64,000 bases of DNA, from positions 1 to 64,000 of the forward strand of contig DATIYF010000021.1 of assembly GCA_035517775.1 (NCBI GenBank), in the 5' to 3' direction. The notes beneath the pieces were generated by a model. That model searched no databases and was not told the origin of the DNA. It saw only the letters and a program-made list of their open reading frames with translations. This stretch comes from DATIYF01 sp035517775. GTDB lineage: Bacteria > Acidobacteriota > Terriglobia > Terriglobales > Acidobacteriaceae. A program made the position numbers and the translations under genes. Positions 1 to 8,700 of this stretch are shown here, piece after piece (within the stretch, counting starts at the first letter, position 1; the number at the start of each line of letters is the position of its first letter).

Positions 1-114
1 GAAGAACCCGGCCTGTGGCGCTGGAGCAGCTTCCGGTATTACGCTTTTCAAGAGCCGGGACCGGTACGCATCAACGATTGGCATGTGCTTACGATGAAGG
101 TGCGGGCGGCGTGA
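1..114 (+). CDS. C-terminal fragment of a REP-associated tyrosine transposase (RAYT, IS200-like)
   Basis: An open frame enters from the left edge and stops at TGA 112-114. The 37 visible residues contain WRWSSFRYYAFQEPGPV, the C-terminal signature of acidobacterial RAYT (Y1/REP transposase) proteins. The catalytic HUH and Tyr residues lie outside the window, so it is not known whether the gene is intact. The REP-like hairpin 25 bp downstream fits the RAYT/REP pairing known for this family. Confidence 0.65.
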   Translation, partial: EEPGLWRWSSFRYYAFQEPGPVRINDWHVLTMKVRAA

Positions 115-138
115 GTCGAGAGCTATGCTCATGGTCGG

Positions 139-171
139 GCCCCACATCTCGAAACCCGCGAGATGTGGGGC
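139..171. repeat. REP-like perfect hairpin next to the RAYT gene
   Basis: Arms of 13 bp (139-151 and 159-171, GCCCCACATCTCG and its complement) flank a 7-nt loop. It follows the RAYT stop by 24 bp and has no T tract, so it is more likely a REP-type element than a terminator. The 10-mer CCCCACATCT recurs in the loop of the candidate small RNA near 29125. Confidence 0.6.
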
Positions 172-327
172 ACCCCAAGGGTTAAGATCCTTCAGGTCCG
201 GGGGCGGCGCAGACCTGCGCCACCCGCCCAACGGTGGGAGGCAGGGACCCCGACTCCACTTGGGTGTACCATAGTGCGGTTTCCCGGTCCCACGAACATT
301 CCACCCAAAACCACTGGAGGATCAATT

Positions 328-780
328 ATGCGCCGAATCGCTCTCTCAGCTTGTGTGCTTGTCCTGCTGTTATCGGGGGTCCAACTCTTCTCGCAGACCA
401 ACGCCGCCACGGAGAAGGCTCTGCAAAGCAAGGAGCAATCGGGCTGGCAGGCCTGGAAAGATCACAACGCCAAGCCCATTGAAGCCATGACTCCCGAAAG
501 CGCCATCAACATCGCCGACGGCGTGGTGGCCAGAGGCAAGCAGGAGATCCTCAAGAGCGTTACCGGGCCGGGGTGCACGGTCAACAGTTTCTCGCTCTCC
601 GATTTTTCCTACCTTTGGGTGGATAAAGACACCGTGCTGATCACTTACACCGCCACCCAGGACGCAACCTGCAGCGGCACAAAGCAGGTGGGGAAAGTGA
701 TCGCCACTTCGCTTTGGCATAAGCAGGGTGGTAAATGGATGTCGCCATTCCACCAGGAAACCGCGGCTGAGGGGATGTAA
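328..780 (+). CDS. Secreted NTF2-like (DUF4440/SnoaL-type) protein
   Basis: A 150-residue protein. The ATG at 328 is chosen because GGAGG lies 7 nt upstream and the protein then begins with a signal peptide (MRRIAL, hydrophobic run, cleavage near FSQ-TNA). The rest resembles the NTF2/DUF4440 fold: an amphipathic N-terminal helix with WQAWKDHN, then alternating strands ending in SLWHKQGGKWMSPFHQE, the typical final strand pair. No catalytic residues can be assigned. Such proteins are often exported small-ligand binders; the function here is unknown. Confidence 0.75.
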   Translation: MRRIALSACVLVLLLSGVQLFSQTNAATEKALQSKEQSGWQAWKDHNAKPIEAMTPESAINIADGVVARGKQEILKSVTGPGCTVNSFSLSDFSYLWVDKDTVLITYTATQDATCSGTKQVGKVIATSLWHKQGGKWMSPFHQETAAEGM

Positions 781-889
781 GACGGCGGGGCGGGCTATTG
801 TTAAGCGGCGTGCCGGGAGGGTGGCCTGCACAACGCGGTTTTCGTTGCGTGGGGGAAAATTCTTCCGGCCCGGCCGAACTAGCCCAAAT

Positions 890-920
890 CCCACTCAAGC
901 CAAAACCGGGCTGGAGTGGG
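890..920 (-). terminator. Hairpin downstream of rhaT
   Basis: CCCACTC/GAGTGGG arms enclose an inner AGCC/GGCT stem with one mismatch, 27 bp past the rhaT stop. The T tract is poor (ATTTGGG on the minus strand), so this is a probable rather than canonical terminator. Confidence 0.45.
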
Positions 921-946
921 CCACCTGCCCAATATCTCAGGCGGAG

Positions 947-2116
947 CTAACGCTGCAGGCCCAGGTAGTTGCCGTAACCGACGATGACCGTGGAGCCCAC
1001 CAGCAGCAGCAACGCCAGGGCGAGCAGATTACCTGCGCGGACACCAGCGCCTTTCCACTCCTTCAACGCGATCCCCCAAAGGCTGCTGAAGATGATGATG
1101 CTGGCCATGTGCAGGGTCCAGCTGGAGAACTTGAAGCGGCCCATTTGCGTCTCGCCCATGGTGTAAAAGAAGAACTGAAAATACCAGGTGGTGCCCGCCA
1201 GAGCAGAAAAGAAATAGTTGGCGAGCATGGGGGCTTTCATCTCGGCTGGGTCCGCGGCCAGCGCGGCCGCCACCGCCATCTCTTCGCCGGGAGCATCGGT
1301 AGCCGTTTCCAGGATGGGCTCCTGGCTGCGCGCGGGAAACTGATCGCCGCCGTCGGAGCGAAAATATTGGCGCCAGGTGCGGTTGCGAAGGTTAAGAATG
1401 GCGCACCAGACAAAGTTGGTGGTGAATCCGCCGAGCAGCAGCACCACCAGAACCGGCAGACCCTGCCACAGGGGTGGCGTGCCGTGGCGCACGGTGATGG
1501 CCTTGATGGGATCGCCGGCGGCCAGCCCGTAGGCAAAACAGGCGCTCATGACGCCGGAAAAAGTCGCCACCAGAACGCCGCGCTTGAGATTGAATTCCTT
1601 GATGGCATCCCGCTTCTTCTCCTCAGGCATGTTGCGCTCTTTGGAGACGCCGGCGGCGCCGGCAAAGGCAATTCCCACCAGGCAAACGGCGATGCCTATC
1701 AGAATGACAATACCGGAGCGGGTGCCAAGCACCTGGGAAACGAAGACGCCGCGGAAGATTGGGGGCATCAGTGTGCCGAAGGCCGCGGTATATCCCAGCA
1801 CCATGGCCATGCCCAGAGACATCCCCAGGTAGCGCATGGTCAGGCCGAAAGTAACGCCGCCCAGGCCCCACAGCACGCCGAAGAAATAGGTCCAGAACAG
1901 GCTGCTGGCGGGCGCCTGGCGAATTACGGCGATGAGGTCATGGGTCATCAACAAGGCGAGAAACCAGGGAGCGATGATCCAGCTAAAAAAGCCGCCGACC
2001 AGCCAGTAGGTTTCCCACGCCCAACGCTTGACGCCGCGAAAGGGCACATAAAAGCTGCCCGAGGCCAGGCCGCCCAGCCAGTGATAGACCACGCCAATCG
2101 CGGGATTTGGATTCAT
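947..2116 (-). CDS. rhaT: L-rhamnose/H+ symporter RhaT
   Basis: A 389-residue inner-membrane protein with about ten hydrophobic segments. Family features include the N-terminal YHWLGGLASGSFYVPF, the SWETYW-like WAWETYWLVGGFFSWII and LTMRYLGMSLGMAMVLGYTAAFGTL regions, which match RhaT closely; the drug/metabolite transporter superfamily fold is expected. It imports L-rhamnose with protons. It is transcribed away from rhaM and shares the CTATTGAA promoter motif with the other rhamnose genes. The long cytosolic loop near residues 265-290 is slightly larger than in E. coli RhaT (about 344 residues). Confidence 0.93.
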   Translation of the reverse strand: MNPNPAIGVVYHWLGGLASGSFYVPFRGVKRWAWETYWLVGGFFSWIIAPWFLALLMTHDLIAVIRQAPASSLFWTYFFGVLWGLGGVTFGLTMRYLGMSLGMAMVLGYTAAFGTLMPPIFRGVFVSQVLGTRSGIVILIGIAVCLVGIAFAGAAGVSKERNMPEEKKRDAIKEFNLKRGVLVATFSGVMSACFAYGLAAGDPIKAITVRHGTPPLWQGLPVLVVLLLGGFTTNFVWCAILNLRNRTWRQYFRSDGGDQFPARSQEPILETATDAPGEEMAVAAALAADPAEMKAPMLANYFFSALAGTTWYFQFFFYTMGETQMGRFKFSSWTLHMASIIIFSSLWGIALKEWKGAGVRAGNLLALALLLLVGSTVIVGYGNYLGLQR

Positions 2117-2164
2117 AGTGTCCCCAGAGAGCAGGCTGCGCAGGCGGATTTCCCAAAAGGGTGC

Positions 2165-2218
2165 ACTCTAGTCTGGCGCGCAAGATGCTGTCAATAGCAA
2201 TTTAATTTTCCTATTGAA
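2165..2218 (-). promoter_or_regulatory. rhaT promoter with CTATTGAA operator
   Basis: Minus-strand TTGACA (2189-2194), an 18-bp spacer and TAGAGT (2165-2170) form a good sigma-70 promoter about 42 nt before rhaT. CCTATTGAA (2210-2218) sits just upstream of the -35. TCAATAG (2191-2197) and CTATTGA (2211-2217) form an inverted repeat, but the left half overlaps the -35. The motif recurs at four other promoters of this locus. Confidence 0.7.
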
Positions 2219-2349
2219 AAGCGAGGAGTTAGCGGCGCACAATGTCGGGGCGCTTTCGCGGCCGTGGCCGGGCAGAGTGCGCTCGGCGGATGTTCCCGGT
2301 GGTGACGCGGTAAGGCTCGCAAAGCGATTCCCGCGCAAGGAGAATGAAC

Positions 2350-2667
2350 ATGGCCAGGGCCGCTTTCCGCCTGCGCATCAAGCCTGACGCCGTTGCCGCC
2401 TACGATGAGGCCCACCGCCACGTGTGGCCTGAGCTGCTGGCTGAACTCAAACAGGCCGGCATCTCTGACTACTCCGTGTTTCGCCGCGGGCAGGACCTGT
2501 TTCTGGTCATGCGAGTGGAAAACTTCGACGCCGCCTGGGACGAACTGGCCAAAGATCCGGTGAACCTGCGCTGGCAGCAGGAAATGAGCAAGCTGTTCGA
2601 GCCTGTCCCGGGGCTGCAGCCCGGCGAGCGGTTTGCCATGATGAAAGAAGTGTTTTATATGGAGTGA
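2350..2667 (+). CDS. rhaM: L-rhamnose mutarotase
   Basis: A 105-residue protein that interconverts alpha- and beta-L-rhamnose, supplying the anomer used by rhamnose isomerase. The dimeric alpha/beta-barrel family is recognised by FRLRIKPDAVAAYDEAHRHVWPEL (His near residue 22), DYSVF and the C-terminal MMKEVFYME. An in-frame ATG at 2344 is only one base from AAGGAG (2337-2342), whereas ATG 2350 has a 7-nt spacing and the usual family start, so 2350 is preferred. It lies divergently from rhaT. Confidence 0.93.
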   Translation: MARAAFRLRIKPDAVAAYDEAHRHVWPELLAELKQAGISDYSVFRRGQDLFLVMRVENFDAAWDELAKDPVNLRWQQEMSKLFEPVPGLQPGERFAMMKEVFYME

Positions 2668-2701
2668 AGGCCGGGGCATAGCCTTCGGCCATTCTTGCCG
2701 T

Positions 2702-4444
2702 ATGGGACCCTCTCGCCGCTTTTTCTTAACCGGACTGGTCAGCACGGCCGCGGCCGCTGCCTTCGGCCAGGGCATGGCATCGCGCAAGGCTCAGGTGCAG
2801 CCGCGCGGCAAACCTTCCGGCCTTCCTTTCAATGCCCATTTCATAGATGTGGCGGCAGAAGCCGGCCTGCGCGCGCCCACGGTGTACGGCCCGGTGGACC
2901 ACAAAGAATATATCGTCGAGACCATCGGCTGCGGCTGCGCCTTCCTGGATTACGACAATGACGGCTGGCTCGACATTTTTCTACTCTGCGGAACCCGCTT
3001 TGCCGGCGGACCGGAAGGCGCGACCAACCGCCTGTTTCGCAACAACCGCGACGGAACTTTTTCCGACGTCACCGAAAAAGCCGGGCTGGCGAAGACCGGC
3101 TGGGCGTGCGGCGTCTGCGTAGGCGACTACAACAACGATGGCTTTGAAGATTTATTTGTGACCTATTGGGGGCACAACGTTCTTTACCGCAACAACGGCG
3201 ACGGAACTTTCAGCGACGTGACGAAGGCAGCGGGCCTGGAGCAGCCGGCGTCCCGCTGGGGATCGGGATGTACGTTTCTAGACTTCAACCGCGATGGGCA
3301 CCTTGACCTGTTCGTCGCCAACTATCTGCAGTTCGATTTGAAGAACGCTCCCCAACCCGGCCAGACGGCCAATTGCCGGTGGATGGACACGCCCGTGACC
3401 TGCGGCCCGCGCGGATTTCCTTATGGCCATCATCTTCTTTACCGCAACAACGGCGATGGGACCTTCACGGACGTGAGCGCGGCCTCGGGCATTGCCGCAG
3501 CGAAGGAGAGCTACGGCTTGAGCGCGATCGCCGCCGATTTTGACGATGACGGCTGGCCCGACGTTTACCTGGCCTGCGATTCCACCCCCAGCCTGCTGTT
3601 CATGAATAATCACGATGGCACCTTTCGCGAAGAAGCGGCGCTGCGCGGCGTGGCCTACAGCGACGACGGTCAAGAGCAGGCCGGGATGGGAATTGCTGTA
3701 GGCGATTACGACCTGGACGGACGCCTGGATATTTTCAAGACGAACTTCGAAGGCGATACCCACGACCTCTACCGCAACCTGGGCAAGGGCCAATTCCAGG
3801 AAGTGAGCCGCCAGGCGGGACTGGCGGTGGAGAATCGCTACGTCTGCTGGGGCACCGGCATCGTGGACCTCGATAACAACGGGCAGCCTGACATCTTCAT
3901 TGCAGCCGGCCACACCTTCCCGGAAATCGAGAAGCGTTATCCCGGGTTTCCCACGAAGGATCCACGCCTGTTGTTCCGCAATCTGGGCCAGGGGCGATTT
4001 GAGGAGTTGCTTAGCGAGGCCGGGCCGGCCCTGGCAGAGCCGCACAACAGCCGGGGTTGCGCCTTTGGAGATTTCGACAACGACGGCGATCTCGACATTC
4101 TGATCGTGAACCTGAACGAGGGGCCCTCTCTGCTGCGCAACGACATGACGGGTAAGAGCTCCTGGCTGAAGGTAAAGTTGATCGGCACGAAATCCAATCG
4201 CAGCGCCATCGGGGCACGTGTGGTAGTCAAGAGCGGCGAGCTCAGCCAGACGCAGGAGCTGCAGAGCCAATCCAGCTTCCTCTCATGCAATGATTTCCGG
4301 CTGCACTTCGGCCTGGGCCAGGAGAAAAGGGCCGAGGTCAAAGTCCGCTGGCCAAGCGGAGAATGGGAAGGCATTCCCGCGGTGGACGCGAATCAGCTGA
4401 TTACGATCAAGGAAGGCGCGGGAGTGGTAGCGAAGGGCGGCTAA
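2702..4444 (+). CDS. Tat-exported FG-GAP/VCBS repeat protein with ASPIC/UnbV domain
   Basis: A 580-residue protein. The N-terminus SRRFFLTGLVSTAAAAA is a twin-arginine signal. The body is a beta-propeller of FG-GAP/VCBS repeats with many calcium-type loops (DYDNDGWLDIFL, DYNNDGFEDLFV, DFNRDGHLDLFV, DFDNDGDLDILI). The C-terminus (residues about 475-570: GAR, ELQSQSSFLSCND, HFGLGQ, VKVRWPSG) is the ASPIC/UnbV domain, so it belongs to the CRTAC1-like family abundant in Acidobacteriota. It probably binds ligand outside the cytoplasmic membrane; no enzymatic role can be read. It follows rhaM by 34 bp and may be co-transcribed. Confidence 0.9.
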   Translation: MGPSRRFFLTGLVSTAAAAAFGQGMASRKAQVQPRGKPSGLPFNAHFIDVAAEAGLRAPTVYGPVDHKEYIVETIGCGCAFLDYDNDGWLDIFLLCGTRFAGGPEGATNRLFRNNRDGTFSDVTEKAGLAKTGWACGVCVGDYNNDGFEDLFVTYWGHNVLYRNNGDGTFSDVTKAAGLEQPASRWGSGCTFLDFNRDGHLDLFVANYLQFDLKNAPQPGQTANCRWMDTPVTCGPRGFPYGHHLLYRNNGDGTFTDVSAASGIAAAKESYGLSAIAADFDDDGWPDVYLACDSTPSLLFMNNHDGTFREEAALRGVAYSDDGQEQAGMGIAVGDYDLDGRLDIFKTNFEGDTHDLYRNLGKGQFQEVSRQAGLAVENRYVCWGTGIVDLDNNGQPDIFIAAGHTFPEIEKRYPGFPTKDPRLLFRNLGQGRFEELLSEAGPALAEPHNSRGCAFGDFDNDGDLDILIVNLNEGPSLLRNDMTGKSSWLKVKLIGTKSNRSAIGARVVVKSGELSQTQELQSQSSFLSCNDFRLHFGLGQEKRAEVKVRWPSGEWEGIPAVDANQLITIKEGAGVVAKGG

Positions 4445-4454
4445 GAAGCTCGGT

Positions 4455-5663
4455 TCACCGCGTGGCCTTCGCGTCCAGCTTCTGCGGGGTGACTTCATCC
4501 GGGGAAAAGAAGCGCTTTCCAGCCTCCTCCTGTTCCTGCTTGCGCTGGTGCAGGTCATGAAACCTGGCGAAGGCCTTCCGCGCCTCGTCATTATTTCCCA
4601 GCATCCTCTGGACCTGCGAAAGGCGGTACCACGAGACTTCATTCTCTGAATTCAGAGCAATTGCCTTTTGCAAATGCGGCAGCGCCTGCTGCGGCTTCTG
4701 CTCCGACATGAGAACCGAGGCCAGCCCGAGGTGGGCCTCTTCGAAATCAGGATGGTACTTCAGCGCCTGCTCGAAGAGGTTCTGTGCGTCCGCAAGCTGG
4801 CCGGCATTGCGCCGCGCCTCGGCAATTTCGTAAGCGGCGTTGCCATTCCTGGGGTCAATGGCCAGCTCCTGCTCAAATTCCTTCTGCGCCGCAGCCAAAT
4901 CTTCGCTGGAGGTAGTCTGCCGGGTGCGAGCCATGAAAGTCCGCCCCAGGCGATAGTGGATGCCCGGGCGCCCGGGATCGAGCGCCAGCACCTGGCGGTA
5001 TTCGCTGATGGCGGTATCGAACTGCTCCTGGCTCTCCGCCGCTTCGCCCAGGGCCTGATGCCGCCAGACCGACCCGGGCGCTACCTGCGCCAGCTTCTGC
5101 ATAGTCACGAAGGCGAGATCCCCGTAGACCCGGCCGCTGTGATAAAGCACCTCGGGATCGTCAGGGTACAGGCGATTCATTTCCTGGGCGATGGCCGCAG
5201 CTTTGCTGCTCTGGTCGAGACCCGAGTAAGTTCTCATCAACTCGAGGCCACATTGCCGCTTGATGGCAGGATCGGTAGATTGCCTGAATTCCTTTTCCAG
5301 GCCAGGCAAGGCCTGGCGATAGTCGCCCAGTTCAGCCAGGGAGATGGCCAGCAGAGATTGGGGCCGGCGCAGGCTGGGCTTGAGCTTAAGGGCCTGGCGC
5401 AGAGCCTGCACCGCCTGATCGTATTTTCTTTCCTGGAAATAGATCACCCCGAGGTTGGCGTGGACCTCAGCCACCTCGGGCTCGAGCGCGCGCAGCTTTT
5501 CGAAAGCCTGCTCGGCCGCGGGGTAATCGCCGCTCGATAACGCTTGCTGACCCAGCTGGGAGTAGTGCTGTATCTCCTCGTCCGAGGACTGTGCCTGACT
5601 ATAGGAAGCCGCTCCGGCGCAACAAAGCGCGATGAGAAGACAAATTCCGGAGTAAAGACGCAT
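4455..5663 (-). CDS. Secreted tetratricopeptide-repeat protein
   Basis: A 402-residue protein with a signal peptide (MRLYSGICLLIALCCAGAASYSQ). About eight TPR units follow (for example YPAAEQAFEKLRALEPEVAEVHANLGV, YDQAVQALRQALKLKPS, FEEAHLGLASVL). The repeats make it a periplasmic or surface scaffold; no catalytic domain is seen. It is convergent with the VCBS gene (10-bp gap) and follows the TonB receptor on the same strand beyond a terminator. VCBS and TPR proteins are often neighbours in this phylum. Confidence 0.85.
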   Translation of the reverse strand: MRLYSGICLLIALCCAGAASYSQAQSSDEEIQHYSQLGQQALSSGDYPAAEQAFEKLRALEPEVAEVHANLGVIYFQERKYDQAVQALRQALKLKPSLRRPQSLLAISLAELGDYRQALPGLEKEFRQSTDPAIKRQCGLELMRTYSGLDQSSKAAAIAQEMNRLYPDDPEVLYHSGRVYGDLAFVTMQKLAQVAPGSVWRHQALGEAAESQEQFDTAISEYRQVLALDPGRPGIHYRLGRTFMARTRQTTSSEDLAAAQKEFEQELAIDPRNGNAAYEIAEARRNAGQLADAQNLFEQALKYHPDFEEAHLGLASVLMSEQKPQQALPHLQKAIALNSENEVSWYRLSQVQRMLGNNDEARKAFARFHDLHQRKQEQEEAGKRFFSPDEVTPQKLDAKATR

Positions 5664-5680
5664 TCTTGCGAGTCTAATGG

Positions 5681-5722
5681 AAGAAGAAAAGGCCCGCCAA
5701 TCGGTGGAGTGACTGGCGGGCC
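5681..5722 (-). terminator. Rho-independent terminator of the TonB receptor gene
   Basis: A 9-bp perfect stem (5691-5699 with 5714-5722, GGCCCGCCA and its complement) is followed on the minus strand by TTTTCTTCTT. It lies 13 bp after the receptor stop and before the TPR gene. Confidence 0.85.
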
Positions 5723-5734
5723 ATAGGGCTGAAC

Positions 5735-8700
5735 TTAGAAGGTAATTTTCCCTCCCAGTTGCACAATCCGCCCTGGCCGGGCAGCGATTACCTGTCCGAA
5801 GAGGGGATCGCTAATCACGTGATCCACCGAGGCGCTGCCGGCCCCCACCCCCGGCGTGCTGGGATCCAGGCCGTAGTCGGCGTGATTGAAGGTGTTGAAG
5901 GTCTCCAGCCGCAGCTGGAAGTGCACCCGCTCGCTGAAGGCGAAGGTCTTATCCAGGCCTATGTCCCAATTGTTGATGCCCGGTCCCACCAGAATGTTGC
6001 GGCCGCCATTGCCGAAGCGAGCTACTGGAGGCTGGCTGAAAGCTGAAGTGTTAAACCAATTGGTCGGGGAATGTGCCCCGTTGGGGTCGCCGCTCAGGTT
6101 GCAGCGGTTCAACCCGAAGGTCAGCAGCAGGTTCCCCTGATCGGCGCAGAAGACGGAAAAGGGGAAGCCCTTCTGGAAGGTGGTGATGCCGGTAAGCTCC
6201 CAGCCTCCGACCAAAAGGTCGGCAGCCTTGTTCATGCTGCTGCCGAAATGCTTTCCACGTCCCACCGGCAACTGATAAACGTAGCTGGCCACGAAGCGCT
6301 GCGAGACGTTGAAATCGGAGGGGCCGTAATCCAGCCGGGGATTGCTTTCATCCATGTGGCCAAAGAAGGAATTGGACGAGCCGATGCCGGCAGCAGCCGA
6401 TTTGTCATCCAGGCTCTTGGCCCAGGTGTAGGCGGCGAGGAAGGCCATGCTGCTGGTGCGGCGCTCCAGTTTAACGTTCATACCGTTGTAGTTGGAGTAA
6501 CCCTCCCAGCGACTGTCGAGAAAGCCATTGCCTGAGGTGATGTTGGCGTAGGGGCGGCGGGCGTTCACCGGGCAATCGGCGGCGGAAAGGCTTCCTCCCT
6601 GGGCCGGGTCGCAGACCGCGGGATCCGCCGGCAGCACGTGCGGCTGGCCGATGTTTTCGCGATCCAGCAGGTGCGTGGCCTTGTTGCCGACATAATTCAC
6701 TTCCAGCGTGGTGTTGCGGGCGAGCTCGCGCTGCACCGAAAGTGACCATTGCTGAACGTAGGGGTTATGGGGCGCTTCCGAGATGATCACGGCAAAGAAC
6801 TGACTGCCATCAGTCGCCGCGCTCACCTGATGCAAGGTGACCGCGGGGAACATATCGTCGGTCAACTTGGGGGCGGCTGGGTTGGTAGTCGGAGTGACGT
6901 TGGCCCGGACCACGAAGGGATAAATATCACCCGAATCGTCCATCTCGCGGGTCTCGAACGAATCGAAGAAGATGCCGTAGCCGCCGCGGATTACGGTTTT
7001 ATTGCCGAAGGGGCGATAGGCGAAGCCGATGCGGGGTGCAAACGGCCGCTTCGAGCCATCGGCAGGATTGTGCCGGCCGCAATAGCTGTAGAAGCCGTTG
7101 CCATCCGGGGCAATGGGACCGCCCAGGCCGGAGACGTCTTGGGTTCCCAGGGCCTTATCGGCATAGCAGAGGCCGCCGCCCGGGTTCGAGGTGTCGAACC
7201 AGAACAGCTTGTCATTGGTTTCGTAGGGGACATTGCGATAATCCCAGCGCAATCCCAGGTTCAGGGTCAGGCGGCTGGTGGCCTTCCAGTCATCCTGAAT
7301 GAAAGGGGCGACGTAGAGGAAGTGATACTGATTCAGGTTGCCCGCGGTGCCCGCCGGGCTGAAGGGACCGGGCTGGAACGTGGAGGCATTGTTGTAGAAT
7401 CCGAGCAAGAAATCTGCCACCGCGTTGCCCGTGCCGCACAGCCCGCTTGGAGTGGCGCAACCGCCGGAATTCTGCACGATCGTGTTGGGGTTGAACCCGA
7501 AGTCGCCGAGAAAATCAGCGGAAAGATTTCGCTTCTGCACCCAATTGCGATAGTCGAAGCCCATAGTAAAGGTATGCTTTCCATGGTTCATGGCGAGGGA
7601 ATCGGCGAACTCCCACATGGGAATGTCGCTGGTGGTGGTGTCGTTGACCTGGCTTCCATAACCGGCTTGAATGCCGCCATCCACAAAGCTGGCAAGGGTG
7701 AGGGTCGGCCACAGACGGTAGGGATCGGCAATGTTGCTGAAAACGCCGCTCAAGCCAAGCGCCGAGACGGCATCAGTCGGCGCCGGGTTGCCGCCCTGGT
7801 TGGCCAGCGCTTCCAGGCGACCGAAGCGGAAGTTGTTCACGATGTTGGGGCCAATGGAGATGGTGTGCGAGATCTCCCAGCTTTGTGATTTCTCAGTGAA
7901 GATGCTGATGCCCTCGGGATTGGAGACCGATCCGCTTTGCCCACCCTCGCCATTCAGGGTGTAATTGGCGTTGGTGAAGCGGAAAAAGATCGAGCCCAGC
8001 CGCCCGAAGTTCTGGTCGAGCTTGTAGGTTTCCTGATCGGTGTTGTTGGGCAGCGTGGTCTTGACTTCCAGGTTCCCTTGCGTGCAGCCGATACAGTTGG
8101 GGGCGGGGAACATGCCCGCCACGGGAAGCATGTTGGTGGCCAGCCGCGAGAACCGGCTGCTGTCTATGGTGTTGCCCGTAAATGGTGCTCCGGTATTGGG
8201 ATCCACCGGCATGCAATCTTTGTTGAGCGCCAGTTGCGCGTCGCAGGCCGGGGTTCCATAGGCGGGCAGGCTGAGTCCATTGAAGTTGCCGCCTAATTCA
8301 TCCAGGGTGGGGACATTAAAGAACAGGTCAGTCCCGTTGCGGATGCGCCAGCCCTCGTAGTTGACCAGCCAGAAAGTCTTGTTGCGCCCGTCATAGACCT
8401 TGGGAATGTAAATCGGCCCGCCGGCCACGAAGCCGAACTGGTTCTGCCGCAATTCGGGGATCTTCGTTTGAAATGGGGCCTTGGCGTCAAAGGCATCATT
8501 GCGATCAAATTCAAAGATCGAGCCGTGCAGGCTGTTGGTGCCGCTCTTGCTGACGATGTTGACCTGGTTGGCGCTGAAGCCGTACTCGGCCGAATAGTTC
8601 TCGCTTTGGATTTTGAACTCCTGGATCGCGTCCTGCGACAGGATCACGGCCGGCGTGTTGAGGGCGGTATCGGTGTTGGCTAAGCCGTCAAGCATGTAGT

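Noticed and set aside
728..2197. Long plus-strand open frame of 489 codons antisense to rhaT
   Set aside because: It is a GC-rich shadow frame with Gly/Ala/His/Gln-biased composition; rhaT on the other strand is unmistakable. Similar antisense frames over the receptor, rhamnosidases and sulfite reductase were rejected for the same reason.
2191..2217. TCAATAG-N13-CTATTGA inverted repeat as a LacI-like operator
   Set aside because: The left half is part of the TTGACA -35 region and is missing at the other four motif sites, so only the CTATTGAA half is treated as the operator.
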